14,336 bases of DNA. Origin: Desulfobacterales bacterium (GTDB lineage Bacteria; Desulfobacterota; Desulfobacteria; Desulfobacterales; JASFBJ01). The stretch lies in assembly GCA_030149585.1 (NCBI GenBank), contig JASFBJ010000059.1, positions 1-14,336 of the forward strand, written 5' to 3'. The first letter of the stretch is position 1. Each line of letters begins with the position of its first letter. A program made the position numbers and the translations under genes. Below the pieces are notes generated by a model. It had not been told where the DNA came from. It saw only the letters and a program-made list of their open reading frames with translations, and ran no database searches. Below, in pieces: positions 7,854-14,336 of the stretch.

Positions 7854-9615
7854 CTTTTAAAGCCTTAATTTTTTGAATAATTTTCTCTTTGCTGGATTTT
7901 TTGATTTTCAGAGAACGTTCATAATATTGCGCAGCCTTTTGTTTATTATCCATTTTCCGGTAAATATCACCAAGATGTTCCAGAATCGTGGGATCTTCAG
8001 GCTCCAGTTGATGTGCTTTCAAGAGAAGTTCGAGAGCTTTTGAAAAAATTCCTTTTTTATAAAAAACCCATCCCAGACTATCCATAATATAGCCATCATC
8101 TGGTTTATACTCCAGGGCCCTGATGATTAAACTTTCAGCTTCATCAAGATTTTGACCCATGTCCGCATAGGTATAACCAAGATAATTCAAGGCATTGGCA
8201 TTTTTGGGGTCAAGTTTAATCACAGTTCGCATGCTATTTATGGATTTTTCTTTTTTTCCCCATTTATCATAAATCACTCCCAGCCTGAAATAGAGGGAAG
8301 CGTTTTTGGGATCTACGGTAAGGCCACTATTAATAGATTCCTCGGCTTTTGCAAAATTCTCAAGCTCTTCATAAAAATTACCCAGATAAAGGTAAAACTG
8401 GATAATGCCTGGGTTTTGTTCAATTTGTTTTTGCAAAAAACTGATTCCAAGCCTGATTTTTTTTTGCTTTTGATATAATGAAGCTGCATGCACAACAGCT
8501 GTTTCATAAAATCTTGACTCAGGCTTTACCCTTTGTAAATGCTCGATAGCAAGAGTATTTTCATCGATATTATCGTAGGCAACACCTATAACATATTGGA
8601 GATCAGAACTATCTGGAGCGCCTTTTAACATCCCTTTAAGTAAGATTATACCATCTGCGTATAATTTTTTATCAAGATAGGCCTCAACCATCCGTCTAAT
8701 GATCTCTTTATTAGCAAGGGTTTGACGTCCCATTTGCTTCAGCCGTTTTTCTGACTCATCCAAACGGCCGAGCTTATAAAGATGCAAGGCAAAACCTAAC
8801 CCGGCTCTGATGTTAGATGGGTTTTTATCTAATAATTCCTCAAACATCCGGGTGACCAGATCTTTTTTGGCCTGAAGCTGATAAATCCGCAATAATTCAA
8901 AACGCGGTTCTTCAAGATTCGGCTCCAGTTCAAGGGTGCGCTTAAATTCTGTCTCAGCTTGCTCCATACGTCCCTGACTGACCATAATTTTACCCAGAAA
9001 AAAATGGCCCGCATATGATGCAGGGAAGTACCTGATAAGCTTATTATAAATTCTTTTTGCATTATCAAATTGCTTTTTTTCCAGGTATAAACCGCCCAGC
9101 AGCAGATATATATTTCTCTGCTCAGGATCCAGGGCTATCACTTTTTCATAAGCGTCAATGGCCGTGTCATAGTTTTTGCGGCTTTGATTAATCCGGCCGT
9201 ATAGAATCAGAGACTTTAGATCAATTAGATCAGCAGGTTTTTTTTCAACAAGATCTTGAAGAATATAAAGGGCTTTTTCATCATTTTTTTTATGAAGATA
9301 GAGGGTTGCCAGCTCTCTTTTTAAAAAAACAGATTCAGGATCTGCTATAATCGCCTCATTGAGAAACTCAATTGCCTGAGTAAAATTACCCTTTTTCTTT
9401 TGGAGCTGTGCTTTGATAAAATAATAATAACTATTAAAGGGTTGCCGGGATAAACGAGTTTTTCTTTCAGTATTAATTTGAGATTGCTCTGTTATTTTTG
9501 GCTTTTCCGTCTGAAATTTTTCTGTCTGAAATTTTTTTGGCTGGAAAATGGCGCAGCCCGTAAAAACTAAAAATATAATAAAAACATTAATAGTATTAAA
9601 TTTTGTTAAAATCAT
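7837..9615 (-). CDS. TPR-repeat lipoprotein
   Basis: The 592-residue protein has a short signal with a lipobox-like LVFTGC (Cys21; Phe at -3 is slightly unusual), so it is probably lipid-anchored in the envelope. A Lys/Thr-rich linker with KFQTE repeated twice follows. From about residue 60 to 580 it is almost entirely tandem TPR helices (for example AIEFLNEAIIADPES, AIDAYEKVIALDPE, NYLGYTYADMG and ALEYKPDDGYIMDSLGW). TPR arrays are protein-binding scaffolds; no enzymatic domain is seen. It begins 2 nt after the sigma factor stop and overlaps the LolB-like gene. The pairing suggests an outer-membrane assembly or lipoprotein-handling role, which is inference only. Confidence 0.85.
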   Translation of the reverse strand: MILTKFNTINVFIIFLVFTGCAIFQPKKFQTEKFQTEKPKITEQSQINTERKTRLSRQPFNSYYYFIKAQLQKKKGNFTQAIEFLNEAIIADPESVFLKRELATLYLHKKNDEKALYILQDLVEKKPADLIDLKSLILYGRINQSRKNYDTAIDAYEKVIALDPEQRNIYLLLGGLYLEKKQFDNAKRIYNKLIRYFPASYAGHFFLGKIMVSQGRMEQAETEFKRTLELEPNLEEPRFELLRIYQLQAKKDLVTRMFEELLDKNPSNIRAGLGFALHLYKLGRLDESEKRLKQMGRQTLANKEIIRRMVEAYLDKKLYADGIILLKGMLKGAPDSSDLQYVIGVAYDNIDENTLAIEHLQRVKPESRFYETAVVHAASLYQKQKKIRLGISFLQKQIEQNPGIIQFYLYLGNFYEELENFAKAEESINSGLTVDPKNASLYFRLGVIYDKWGKKEKSINSMRTVIKLDPKNANALNYLGYTYADMGQNLDEAESLIIRALEYKPDDGYIMDSLGWVFYKKGIFSKALELLLKAHQLEPEDPTILEHLGDIYRKMDNKQKAAQYYERSLKIKKSSKEKIIQKIKALKDENAD

Positions 9616-9617
9616 AT

Positions 9618-10583
9618 TTATTTTCCGCTATTTTTTTTCATATATGAATCAAAATCAGGTATTTCGCGTTTAAAATACTTTCTGAGTTTTTTAAGTAAAT
9701 TATTTTCAACCTGGCGCACCCGTTCCCGCGAAATACCATATTGATCACCTATCTTTTGCAAAGTTACAGGTGTATCTGAGAAAATACGAGTGTCGAATAT
9801 TTCAATTTCACGCTCTGTCATCTGTTTCCGAAACTCAGCAATTTTAACGTGCAAAAGGGTTTCCAGCTCTTTTTTTGCCACCTTAAGTTCTGCTGATTCA
9901 GCTTCAGTACTTAAAAATTCAATCCGCTCGGTATCTGAATCTTCTTTCAAAGGCGCATCCAGCGAAATATCCCACCCATCCAGACGCTGATCCATATCTA
10001 TAACTTCTCGTTCAGAAACTCCAAGGCGTTGTGACAACAGCTTTGGCTTTGGATCAAAGCCCTGATCAATCAAACTCTGTTTTTCTTTTTTTAATTTAAA
10101 AAAAAGTTTTCGCTGGCCCTGAGTGGTGCCGATTTTTACCAGACGCCAGTTATCCATTATAAATTTTAGAATATAAGCCTTAATCCAAAAAGAAGCATAA
10201 TACGAAAATTTAACATTTTTATAAGGATCAAACTTTTGGACAGCCTTCATTAATCCGGTATTTCCCTCCTGAATTAAATCCAGAAGGTTTTGCATCCAGA
10301 CCCGTTGAAATTCCAAAGCTATTTTTACCACAAGCCGAAGGTTGGAAGTTACCATTTCAAATGCTGCGTCGCTATCATCCTCTTCTTGAATCAACTTGCC
10401 AAGTTCAATTTCGCGTTCACGACTAAGCAGTTTATATCGTCTTATTTCAGATAAATAGCGTTGGAGGGGGTCAAATTTTACTAAAGATTTATCATCAGCT
10501 TTGTCATTAATTTTAACAACAGCCTTTTTTTTACGGGTCTTTTTCGCCTTGATTTTATTTGTTGTTTTATTTTTTATTTGCAT
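9618..10583 (-). CDS. rpoH: RNA polymerase sigma-32 type factor (RpoH-like)
   Basis: The 321-residue sigma-70 family protein has region 1.2 (about 38-68) and region 2 (about 75-145, with NLRLVVKIA, LLDLIQEGNTGLMKAV, and FSYYASFWIKAYI for -10 recognition and melting). The segment QRKLFFKLK at 157-165 matches the RpoH box (consensus QRKLFFNLR) that distinguishes sigma-32 from sigma-70. Region 4 ends with the helix-turn-helix LQKIGDQYGISRERVRQVE (about 275-293). A Lys-rich extension occupies residues 1-25. AAGGA lies just upstream of the ATG. By family it directs heat-shock or envelope-stress promoters. It heads a tight operon with envelope lipoproteins, so those genes are co-transcribed with it whatever its regulon. 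Confidence 0.88.
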   Translation of the reverse strand: MQIKNKTTNKIKAKKTRKKKAVVKINDKADDKSLVKFDPLQRYLSEIRRYKLLSREREIELGKLIQEEDDSDAAFEMVTSNLRLVVKIALEFQRVWMQNLLDLIQEGNTGLMKAVQKFDPYKNVKFSYYASFWIKAYILKFIMDNWRLVKIGTTQGQRKLFFKLKKEKQSLIDQGFDPKPKLLSQRLGVSEREVIDMDQRLDGWDISLDAPLKEDSDTERIEFLSTEAESAELKVAKKELETLLHVKIAEFRKQMTEREIEIFDTRIFSDTPVTLQKIGDQYGISRERVRQVENNLLKKLRKYFKREIPDFDSYMKKNSGK

Positions 10584-10651
10584 TATTCCTTTATAATATT
10601 CGAGTCGTAACTCTTTTTCTACCTGGTTATATAATAATATATGCTAATATG

Positions 10652-10680
10652 TTAATATTATGTTACAAGTTTAATGCCAA
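10652..10680 (-). promoter_or_regulatory. Candidate sigma-70 promoter for the rpoH-led operon
   Basis: On the minus strand TTGGCA (10675-10680) and TATTAA (10652-10657) are spaced by 17 nt, about 70 nt upstream of the sigma factor ATG. The spacing is ideal and the hexamers are fair. The surrounding DNA is very AT-rich, which lowers the weight of the match. Confidence 0.35.
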
Positions 10681-10711
10681 ACATTATTTATTTTTAATTA
10701 GACTTGCCAAT

Positions 10712-10717
10712 TATAAT
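10712..10717 (+). promoter_or_regulatory. Candidate -10 element of the tRNA-Arg promoter
   Basis: A perfect TATAAT lies 28 nt upstream of the first tRNA base, a typical distance. No good -35 is seen at 16-18 nt. The site stands back to back with the candidate rpoH promoter, making this a short divergent control region. Confidence 0.4.
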
Positions 10718-10744
10718 ATGTTATGTGAGCATTTCTTTTCTTGT

Positions 10745-10821
<77 letters not shown>

Positions 10822-10906
10822 ACTTTTCATCTCTTTGTACACATAAAACTTCATATCATAATAGAAAAATAATTGAAACGTTAATTCAAAGTGTGTAAGT
10901 TCAAAC

Positions 10907-11007
10907 TGATTTCAGAAAAAAAGCGAAACATTTGCTTTACTCGATGATACCTTAATCATCTGAAATCAACTGGCAAAATACTTATGCATAACCATCTAAA
11001 ATCAACT
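10907..11007 (+). repeat. Three copies of a TCTRAAATCA motif around the exonuclease start
   Basis: TGATTTCAGA at 10907-10916 is the exact reverse complement of TCTGAAATCA at 10959-10968. The second copy extends to CATCTGAAATCAACT (10957-10971), which recurs with one mismatch as CATCTAAAATCAACT at 10993-11007. The intervening DNA has two smaller hairpins: AAAGC with GCTTT, and GATGAT (10943-10948) with ATCATC (10955-10960). The latter overlaps the long inverted repeat by two bases, so the two folds exclude each other. Operator sites, an RNA switch-like leader or leftover repeat DNA are all possible. Confidence 0.5.
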
Positions 11008-11424
11008 AATCGGTATGTAGCACTGGATGTAGAAACAACCGGTCTTTCACCAAAAAGCGGTGGCAGAGTAATTGAAATCGGCGCAGTTGCTATTGAGTAC
11101 CAAAGCATTGTCGCTGAATTCAGCAGTCTTATTGACGTTGGAAAAAGGATTCCGTGGCGGGTTCAGCAGGTGCACGGCATAACAAATGACATGCTTGAAG
11201 GGGAACCCAAGCCGGATGAGGCGCTGCCGGAGTTTTATAAATTCATCGCCGAAAGCATACTGATAGCCCACAATGCAACTTTTGATATCAGATTTTTGAG
11301 ACACGAATTTGCTTTATTGGGCATGAATCTGAATAACCGGTCTTTATGCACACTGAAAATGAGCAGAAAGCAGTATCCGCACCTGCCCAATCATAAACTG
11401 GAAACAATAAGGAATACAGACTAA
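10984..11424 (+). pseudogene. DnaQ-like 3'-5' exonuclease, truncated before the Exo III motif
   Basis: The 146-codon frame encodes the DEDD exonuclease fold of the DNA polymerase III epsilon family. Exo I is ALDVETTG (D15, E17) and Exo II is AHNATFDIRFL (N97, D101). SLCTLKMSRKQYPHLPNHKLE follows, which in relatives is followed by a helix and the Exo III motif H-x4-D (HRALDDA-like). Here the protein stops after ETIRNTD, so the Exo III His and Asp, needed for catalysis, are missing. No other frame downstream restores them. The break falls where a 136-bp inverted-repeat element begins. There is no clear ribosome binding site. It is probably a dead fragment, although a folded non-catalytic protein cannot be excluded. 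Confidence 0.8.
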
Positions 11425-11545
11425 ATTACATGAACACAATTAGATCCATAATAAAAGCTGCACGTAGTCCGTGTCTTTTGACATGCTTTGCTTATGAACC
11501 GAGACCGATAATAAATTTAGTTCAAATTAATAAATTTGTATTCCT
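11410..11545. mobile_element. MITE-like inverted-repeat element (about 136 bp)
   Basis: AGGAATACA at 11410-11418 is matched in reverse complement by TGTATTCCT at 11537-11545. Reading inward from each end, both arms have AGGAATACA, then 13 nt (6 of 13 identical), then GAAC, giving roughly 26-bp terminal repeats with 19 of 26 matches. There is no coding potential inside. The left end coincides with the loss of homology in the exonuclease gene. No clear target duplication flanks it, and exonuclease sequence does not resume on the right, so any insertion was followed by deletion. Confidence 0.4.
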
Positions 11546-11733
11546 AAGCGTTATTATCTATAACCGCAAATGACGGTTGGATTCTGTTAACTGTTTAATT
11601 TTTTATTAATTAATTCGACTTGTTTCCACATGCAAAGTATATGTTTTAGTCCTCAAGATTAGGAATTCCTTGAATATTGGGCAATAATAGGCCTTGTTTG
11701 CTTCCACATCTTTGTAGTATATGATATTTTATT
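11546..11733. other. Non-coding, AT-rich stretch with a short imperfect direct repeat
   Basis: No gene is supported here. TTGTTTCCACAT (11620-11631) followed 5 nt later by GTATATG (11637-11643) recurs as TTGCTTCCACAT (11698-11709) followed 7 nt later by GTATATG (11717-11723). The spacers contain GCAAA and CTTTG, which look inverted relative to one another. A 10-bp palindrome, AGGAATTCCT, lies between at 11661-11670. This is probably degraded DNA. Confidence 0.4.
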
Positions 11734-11918
11734 GTATATAAAGAGCGCAAACGGGTTGCGGCAAGAAGTTTACTATGCTTTGTGCGGTAAGAGACCCTGG
11801 TATTGGTATGGCTAAAATAGGAAGGCGCTGGAATTTCTCATTGGCAGGGGTGAGTCAGTCAGTAAAGCGAGGAGAGACAATAGTACAACAAAAGGGCTAC
11901 GATCTTATCGATTCTTAA
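11734..11918 (+). pseudogene. Remnant C-terminus of a Y1 (IS200/REP-type) transposase, frameshifted
   Basis: One frame reads KERKRVAARSLLCF up to 11781. A second frame then continues from 11784 as AVRDPGIGMAKIGRRWNFSL and ends AGVSQSVKRGETIVQQKGYDLI, with a stop at 11916-11918. Joined, they resemble the C-terminal helix-turn-helix tail of many Y1 single-strand transposases (ARSLLCFWAVRELG... then SxxAVSxSVxRGE). Losing one base of the expected Trp codon (F-W-A-V) explains the shift. The catalytic Y1 domain is absent upstream. About 30 nt downstream is a GGGCGTCCCC motif of the kind that can be part of REP-like palindromes. Confidence 0.55.
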
Positions 11919-12062
11919 GCCTGAAACTGTAAATATGGAAATGTAAAGGGCGTCCCCAAACTCACTAATACGTTGTATTGTTAATGCTTTTTGTATAAAG
12001 ATAAACATAAATAATTGTGCTTATAATTATATTTTAAGTTAGGAATAAAAAATTGGAGAATA
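11919..12062 (+). other. Upstream region of the helicase
   Basis: It holds the GGGCGTCCCC motif near 11948-11957 and then AT-rich DNA. A ribosome binding site, GGAG (12055-12058), serves the helicase ATG at 12063. No promoter with convincing -35 and -10 boxes could be picked out. Confidence 0.4.
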
Positions 12063-13337
12063 ATGCGATTTAAAGATCTGGAAATTATTGAGCCTATCTT
12101 AAAGGCTCTAAAAGACAATAATTATACTGAGCCTACATCAATACAAGAAAAAGCTATTCCACTCATTCTAAAAAGAAATGATGTATTAGGTAGTGCTCAA
12201 ACCGGGACAGGTAAAACTGCGGCTTTCGCTGTTCCCATCCTGCAGCACCTCTTTCTTGACCGTCAGCTGAATAACAGCCCGCGTAAAATTAAATCGCTCA
12301 TCATCACTCCTACACGCGAATTGGCGATTCAGATTGGCACCAGTTTTACGGTTTATGGAAAGTTCACAGGAATTAAAAATACTGTCGTTTTTGGTGGTGT
12401 AAAGCAAGGTGCACAGACGGATGCCCTTCGCAAAGGTGTCGATATTCTCGTTGCAACGCCTGGAAGGCTTCTGGACTTAATAGATCAGGGTTTCATCAGA
12501 TTGAAGGCCGTCGAATACTTCGTACTGGACGAAGCTGACCGGATGCTCGACATGGGTTTCATCAACGATATTCGAAAGATCATCGCCAAATTACCATCGA
12601 AACGGCAGTCGTTGTTTTTTTCAGCAACAATGCCGAATAATATAGTAAAACTTTCGAAGAAAATTCTGAAAAATCCTAAGAAAGTCGAAGTAAGTCCAGT
12701 TTCATCAACTGCTGAAACGATACGGCAATATCTTTATTATACAAATAGAACACATAAGAAAGATCTGCTGCACCATATACTTCAGGATCAAAAGATCGAT
12801 CAGGTATTGTTATTTTCCAGAACAAAACATGGTGCTGACAGAATAACTCGTAACCTGAAAAAACAAAAGATCAAATCGGCAGCTATACATGGCGACAAAG
12901 CCCAAAATCAAAGACAAAGAGTCTTGGCGCAATTTAAAGCCGGAGAAATTAGGGTGTTGGTGGCAACGGATATTGCTGCAAGAGGTATTGACATTGACAA
13001 ACTAAAATATGTCATCAATTATGATATACCGAATATAGCCGAAACATACGTCCACAGGATAGGTAGATCCGGTAGAGCAGGGGAAAAAGGTAATGCGATA
13101 TCCCTTTGCGAACCTGAAGAAAATGCTTATATCAGAGACATTGAAAAATTGATAAACCAGAAGATAGAACTCGTTAAAGAAAACCCTTATCCGCAAACAG
13201 AAAAACCAATGACAGAAATGGAAAAAAAGGAATGGGACAAAGAGAAACAACGAAGAAAACAAGAATTCTTTGCCACGAGGAAACAAAAGCCGATCAGATC
13301 AAACTCATTCAGGTTTTCCAAGCAAAAAAAAATATAA
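12063..13337 (+). CDS. rhlE: DEAD-box RNA helicase, RhlE-type
   Basis: The 424-residue protein has the complete DEAD-box set. The Q motif opens with F3 and has PTSIQ (Q28). Motif I is AQTGTGKT (45-52), Ia PTREL, Ib TPGR (132-135) and II DEAD (156-159). SAT follows at 187-189, then IV LLFSRT, V ATDIAARGID (301-310) and VI HRIGRSGRAG (331-340). A Lys/Arg-rich tail of about 50 residues, likely RNA-binding, ends the protein. Such helicases unwind short RNA duplexes with ATP, often in ribosome assembly, RNA decay or cold adaptation. RhlE is the closest subgroup by length and the short basic tail, but other subgroups are possible. The start has a GGAG site. All motifs are intact. Confidence 0.9.
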   Translation: MRFKDLEIIEPILKALKDNNYTEPTSIQEKAIPLILKRNDVLGSAQTGTGKTAAFAVPILQHLFLDRQLNNSPRKIKSLIITPTRELAIQIGTSFTVYGKFTGIKNTVVFGGVKQGAQTDALRKGVDILVATPGRLLDLIDQGFIRLKAVEYFVLDEADRMLDMGFINDIRKIIAKLPSKRQSLFFSATMPNNIVKLSKKILKNPKKVEVSPVSSTAETIRQYLYYTNRTHKKDLLHHILQDQKIDQVLLFSRTKHGADRITRNLKKQKIKSAAIHGDKAQNQRQRVLAQFKAGEIRVLVATDIAARGIDIDKLKYVINYDIPNIAETYVHRIGRSGRAGEKGNAISLCEPEENAYIRDIEKLINQKIELVKENPYPQTEKPMTEMEKKEWDKEKQRRKQEFFATRKQKPIRSNSFRFSKQKKI

Positions 13338-13518
13338 ATGAAGTAAAGTATTAACTCACGTTGTCAGGCTGAAGCTGTTTAGACTGAACCAGGCTTCGCT
13401 TCCAGCTACGCCCCGGCAAGGGGCTGAAGGGGTCAGAAGAACACTATTGCCGTATTTTGGCGGGTTATCACAGGTGTTATACGTATTCTAATTACATTGA
13501 GGATGAACAGTTTATAAA
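13338..13518 (+). other. Intergenic gap with a GC-rich hairpin
   Basis: GCCCC (13410-13414) and GGGGC (13420-13424) form a stem with a GGCAA loop, extendable outward by CTTC/GAAG. It lacks a U tract, so it is not a classical terminator. The gap is locally richer in G+C than its surroundings. No gene is supported. Confidence 0.35.
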
Positions 13519-13731
13519 ATGAGAAATGTTGAAATTTTAAAGGAACCTATTGAGCTCTATAAAATCCTGAAATTTGAAAGCATGGTCTCCAGTGGCGGTG
13601 AAGCGAAGTCTGTAATCGCTGAAGGTCAGGTTTTAGTAAATGGAAAGATAGAAACCAGAAAACGAAAAAAGATTGTTTCAGGTGATATTGTAGAGTTTGG
13701 GAAAGAGAAAATCCGCATACAACTCAAATGA
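13519..13731 (+). CDS. S4-domain RNA-binding protein (YbcJ-like)
   Basis: The 70-residue protein is essentially a single S4 RNA-binding domain. The S4 core is visible as LYKILKFESMVSSGGEAKSV, then IAEGQVLVNGKIETRKRKK and IVSGDIVEFG. This matches the small YbcJ/RNA-binding S4 family in length and pattern. The family binds structured RNA, probably ribosomal, but its precise role is unknown. The ribosome binding site is poor: a GAGG lies 16-20 nt upstream, and a four-codon frame (ATG to TAA) ends 1 nt before the start. It follows the helicase in the same direction after 181 nt, so co-transcription is possible. Confidence 0.8.
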   Translation: MRNVEILKEPIELYKILKFESMVSSGGEAKSVIAEGQVLVNGKIETRKRKKIVSGDIVEFGKEKIRIQLK

Positions 13732-13736
13732 AAACA

Positions 13737-13760
13737 AATGAAGTAGATTTATGCTTCATT
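13737..13760. terminator. Weak bidirectional hairpin between convergent genes
   Basis: AATGAAG (13737-13743) and CTTCATT (13754-13760) form a 7-bp stem with a 10-nt loop just after the S4 gene stop. It lies between that gene and the oppositely directed yjgA-like gene. There is no long U tract on either side. A second small inverted repeat, AATAGG/CCTATT, lies at 13792-13814. Termination is suggested by position only. Confidence 0.3.
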
Positions 13761-13899
13761 CTATCAATCTAATCAGATACCAGGAAATTTGAATAGGATA
13801 CGAATAAACCTATTTGTCAAACTGAATTTTCCGATAATAAAGAAGGCTTTTAATAGGAATACCCGATTTATCTCATAGCATTGAACGCCAACCTCCAGG

Positions 13900-14163
13900 T
13901 TATCGGCCGCTGATCTTTTCAAGAGTATTCCGTATGGGTTCAGGGTCGATATCACGCATGATTGTGCCGATGTATTGCAATTGCCTGCGCTTTGCTCCGT
14001 GACTTTTTATTTTTCCGGCAAAGATAACAGCATTACGCAGATCATCCGAAACATCTATACTTTCAAGCTGTTCAGACGACAGGGCTACAAGCTGTTCGCC
14101 AAGCTTCTGCAAAGCCTTGGCTTCATTTTTCTTTTGCGTTCTGCTTTTACGATCATTTTTCAT
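13900..14163 (-). CDS. YjgA/DarP (DUF615) protein, half length
   Basis: The 87 residues match the N-terminal half of YjgA/DarP, a factor for late 50S ribosome assembly: SRTQKKNEAKALQKLGEQLV, then DLRNAVIFAGKIKSHGAKRRQLQYIG and IMRDIDPEPIRNTLEKI. Family members in Enterobacteria are about 180 residues, with a second conserved part (a QLR-LIRNA-KE region) that is absent here. The sequence after the stop shows no such homology in any frame, so this is a truncation or a naturally short version. The start is 23 nt after the methyltransferase stop, indicating one transcript. A weak ribosome binding site precedes the ATG. Confidence 0.7.
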   Translation of the reverse strand: MKNDRKSRTQKKNEAKALQKLGEQLVALSSEQLESIDVSDDLRNAVIFAGKIKSHGAKRRQLQYIGTIMRDIDPEPIRNTLEKISGR

Positions 14164-14186
14164 TTTCCATGCCCGTTCGCCTCACC

Positions 14187-14336
14187 TTAGTACATCTCGT
14201 ATTTAACCAGTCTGCCGTCAAGCCCGCCTGTCTTGATCGGTTTTTTCCATGATGCTTTCAGACCGATTTTTTTTATATCCCTGCGTTCTCCGAAGTAAAT
14301 ATAAGCAGTTGAACCTTTGCATTTCTGTTTAAGAAA
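14187..14336 (-). CDS. THUMP/RlmL-like rRNA methyltransferase, C-terminal 49 residues
   Basis: An open frame enters from the right edge and ends with TAA at 14189-14187 (49 codons plus stop). Its end, AYIYFGERRDIKKIGLKAS then KKPIKTGGLDGRLVKYEMY, fits the C-terminus of the THUMP-domain, RlmL/YpsC-type 23S rRNA guanine-N2 methyltransferases, where GN-x2-L-x4-GL-x8-NG-x-L-C-x5-Y is usual. The catalytic NPPY motif would lie outside the window. It is followed closely by the yjgA-like gene on the same strand, giving a ribosome-maturation pair. Confidence 0.6.
   Translation of the reverse strand, partial: FLKQKCKGSTAYIYFGERRDIKKIGLKASWKKPIKTGGLDGRLVKYEMY

Noticed and set aside
13427..13515. Short open frame before the S4 gene
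   Set aside because: It has no start codon or ribosome binding site and resembles no family.
13853..13862. Another AGGAATAC copy near the yjgA-like gene, possibly a second MITE end
   Set aside because: The GAAC partner is at a different spacing and there is no opposite end, so an 8-base match is not enough.

Overview
This AT-rich window reads as chromosomal DNA of a Gram-negative bacterium. The best guess is a sulfate-reducer-type deltaproteobacterium (Desulfobacterota). That guess rests on protein resemblance and on the combination of an RpoH-type sigma factor, LolB-like and TPR lipoproteins, LapA, and an AMIN-type cell-wall amidase with an unusual N-terminus. It is inference, not a database result.

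Left block (1-10583, all minus strand). This is a compact cluster read from right to left: rpoH-like sigma-32, a TPR lipoprotein, a LolB/LolA-like lipoprotein, a RimK-like ATP-grasp enzyme, a dNTP triphosphohydrolase of the HD family (dgt-like) and a UPF0280 protein. Gaps here are 2-20 nt or the genes overlap, so one transcript headed by the sigma factor is likely. A 111-nt gap with an AT-rich promoter candidate precedes lapA. A 228-nt gap holding a nested RNA stem with a U8 tract (terminator-like) and a promoter candidate precedes mutS. mutS is translationally coupled (ATGA) to the start of an N-acetylmuramoyl-L-alanine amidase that runs off the left edge.

Middle (10584-12062). Divergent promoter candidates separate rpoH from a plus-strand tRNA-Arg(TCT). 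Downstream are three copies of a TCTRAAATCA motif, then a DnaQ-like exonuclease cut off before its third catalytic motif. A 136-bp MITE-like inverted-repeat element begins exactly at the break. The next several hundred bases carry no intact gene, but they contain the frameshifted tail of a Y1 (IS200/REP-type) transposase. This stretch looks like decaying, mobile-element-scarred DNA.

Right block (12063-14336). An RhlE-type DEAD-box RNA helicase and a small S4-domain RNA-binding protein lie on the plus strand. Facing them on the minus strand are the last 49 codons of a THUMP/RlmL-like rRNA methyltransferase and a half-length YjgA/DarP protein. All four are RNA- or ribosome-related families, so the block has a ribosome-biogenesis theme.

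No large undescribed system (CRISPR, defence island, biosynthetic cluster) is visible. The items most worth checking are the MITE-like element at the exonuclease break, the transposase remnant, the structured RNA in front of mutS, the repeated motif beside the tRNA, and the sigma-factor/envelope-lipoprotein operon.
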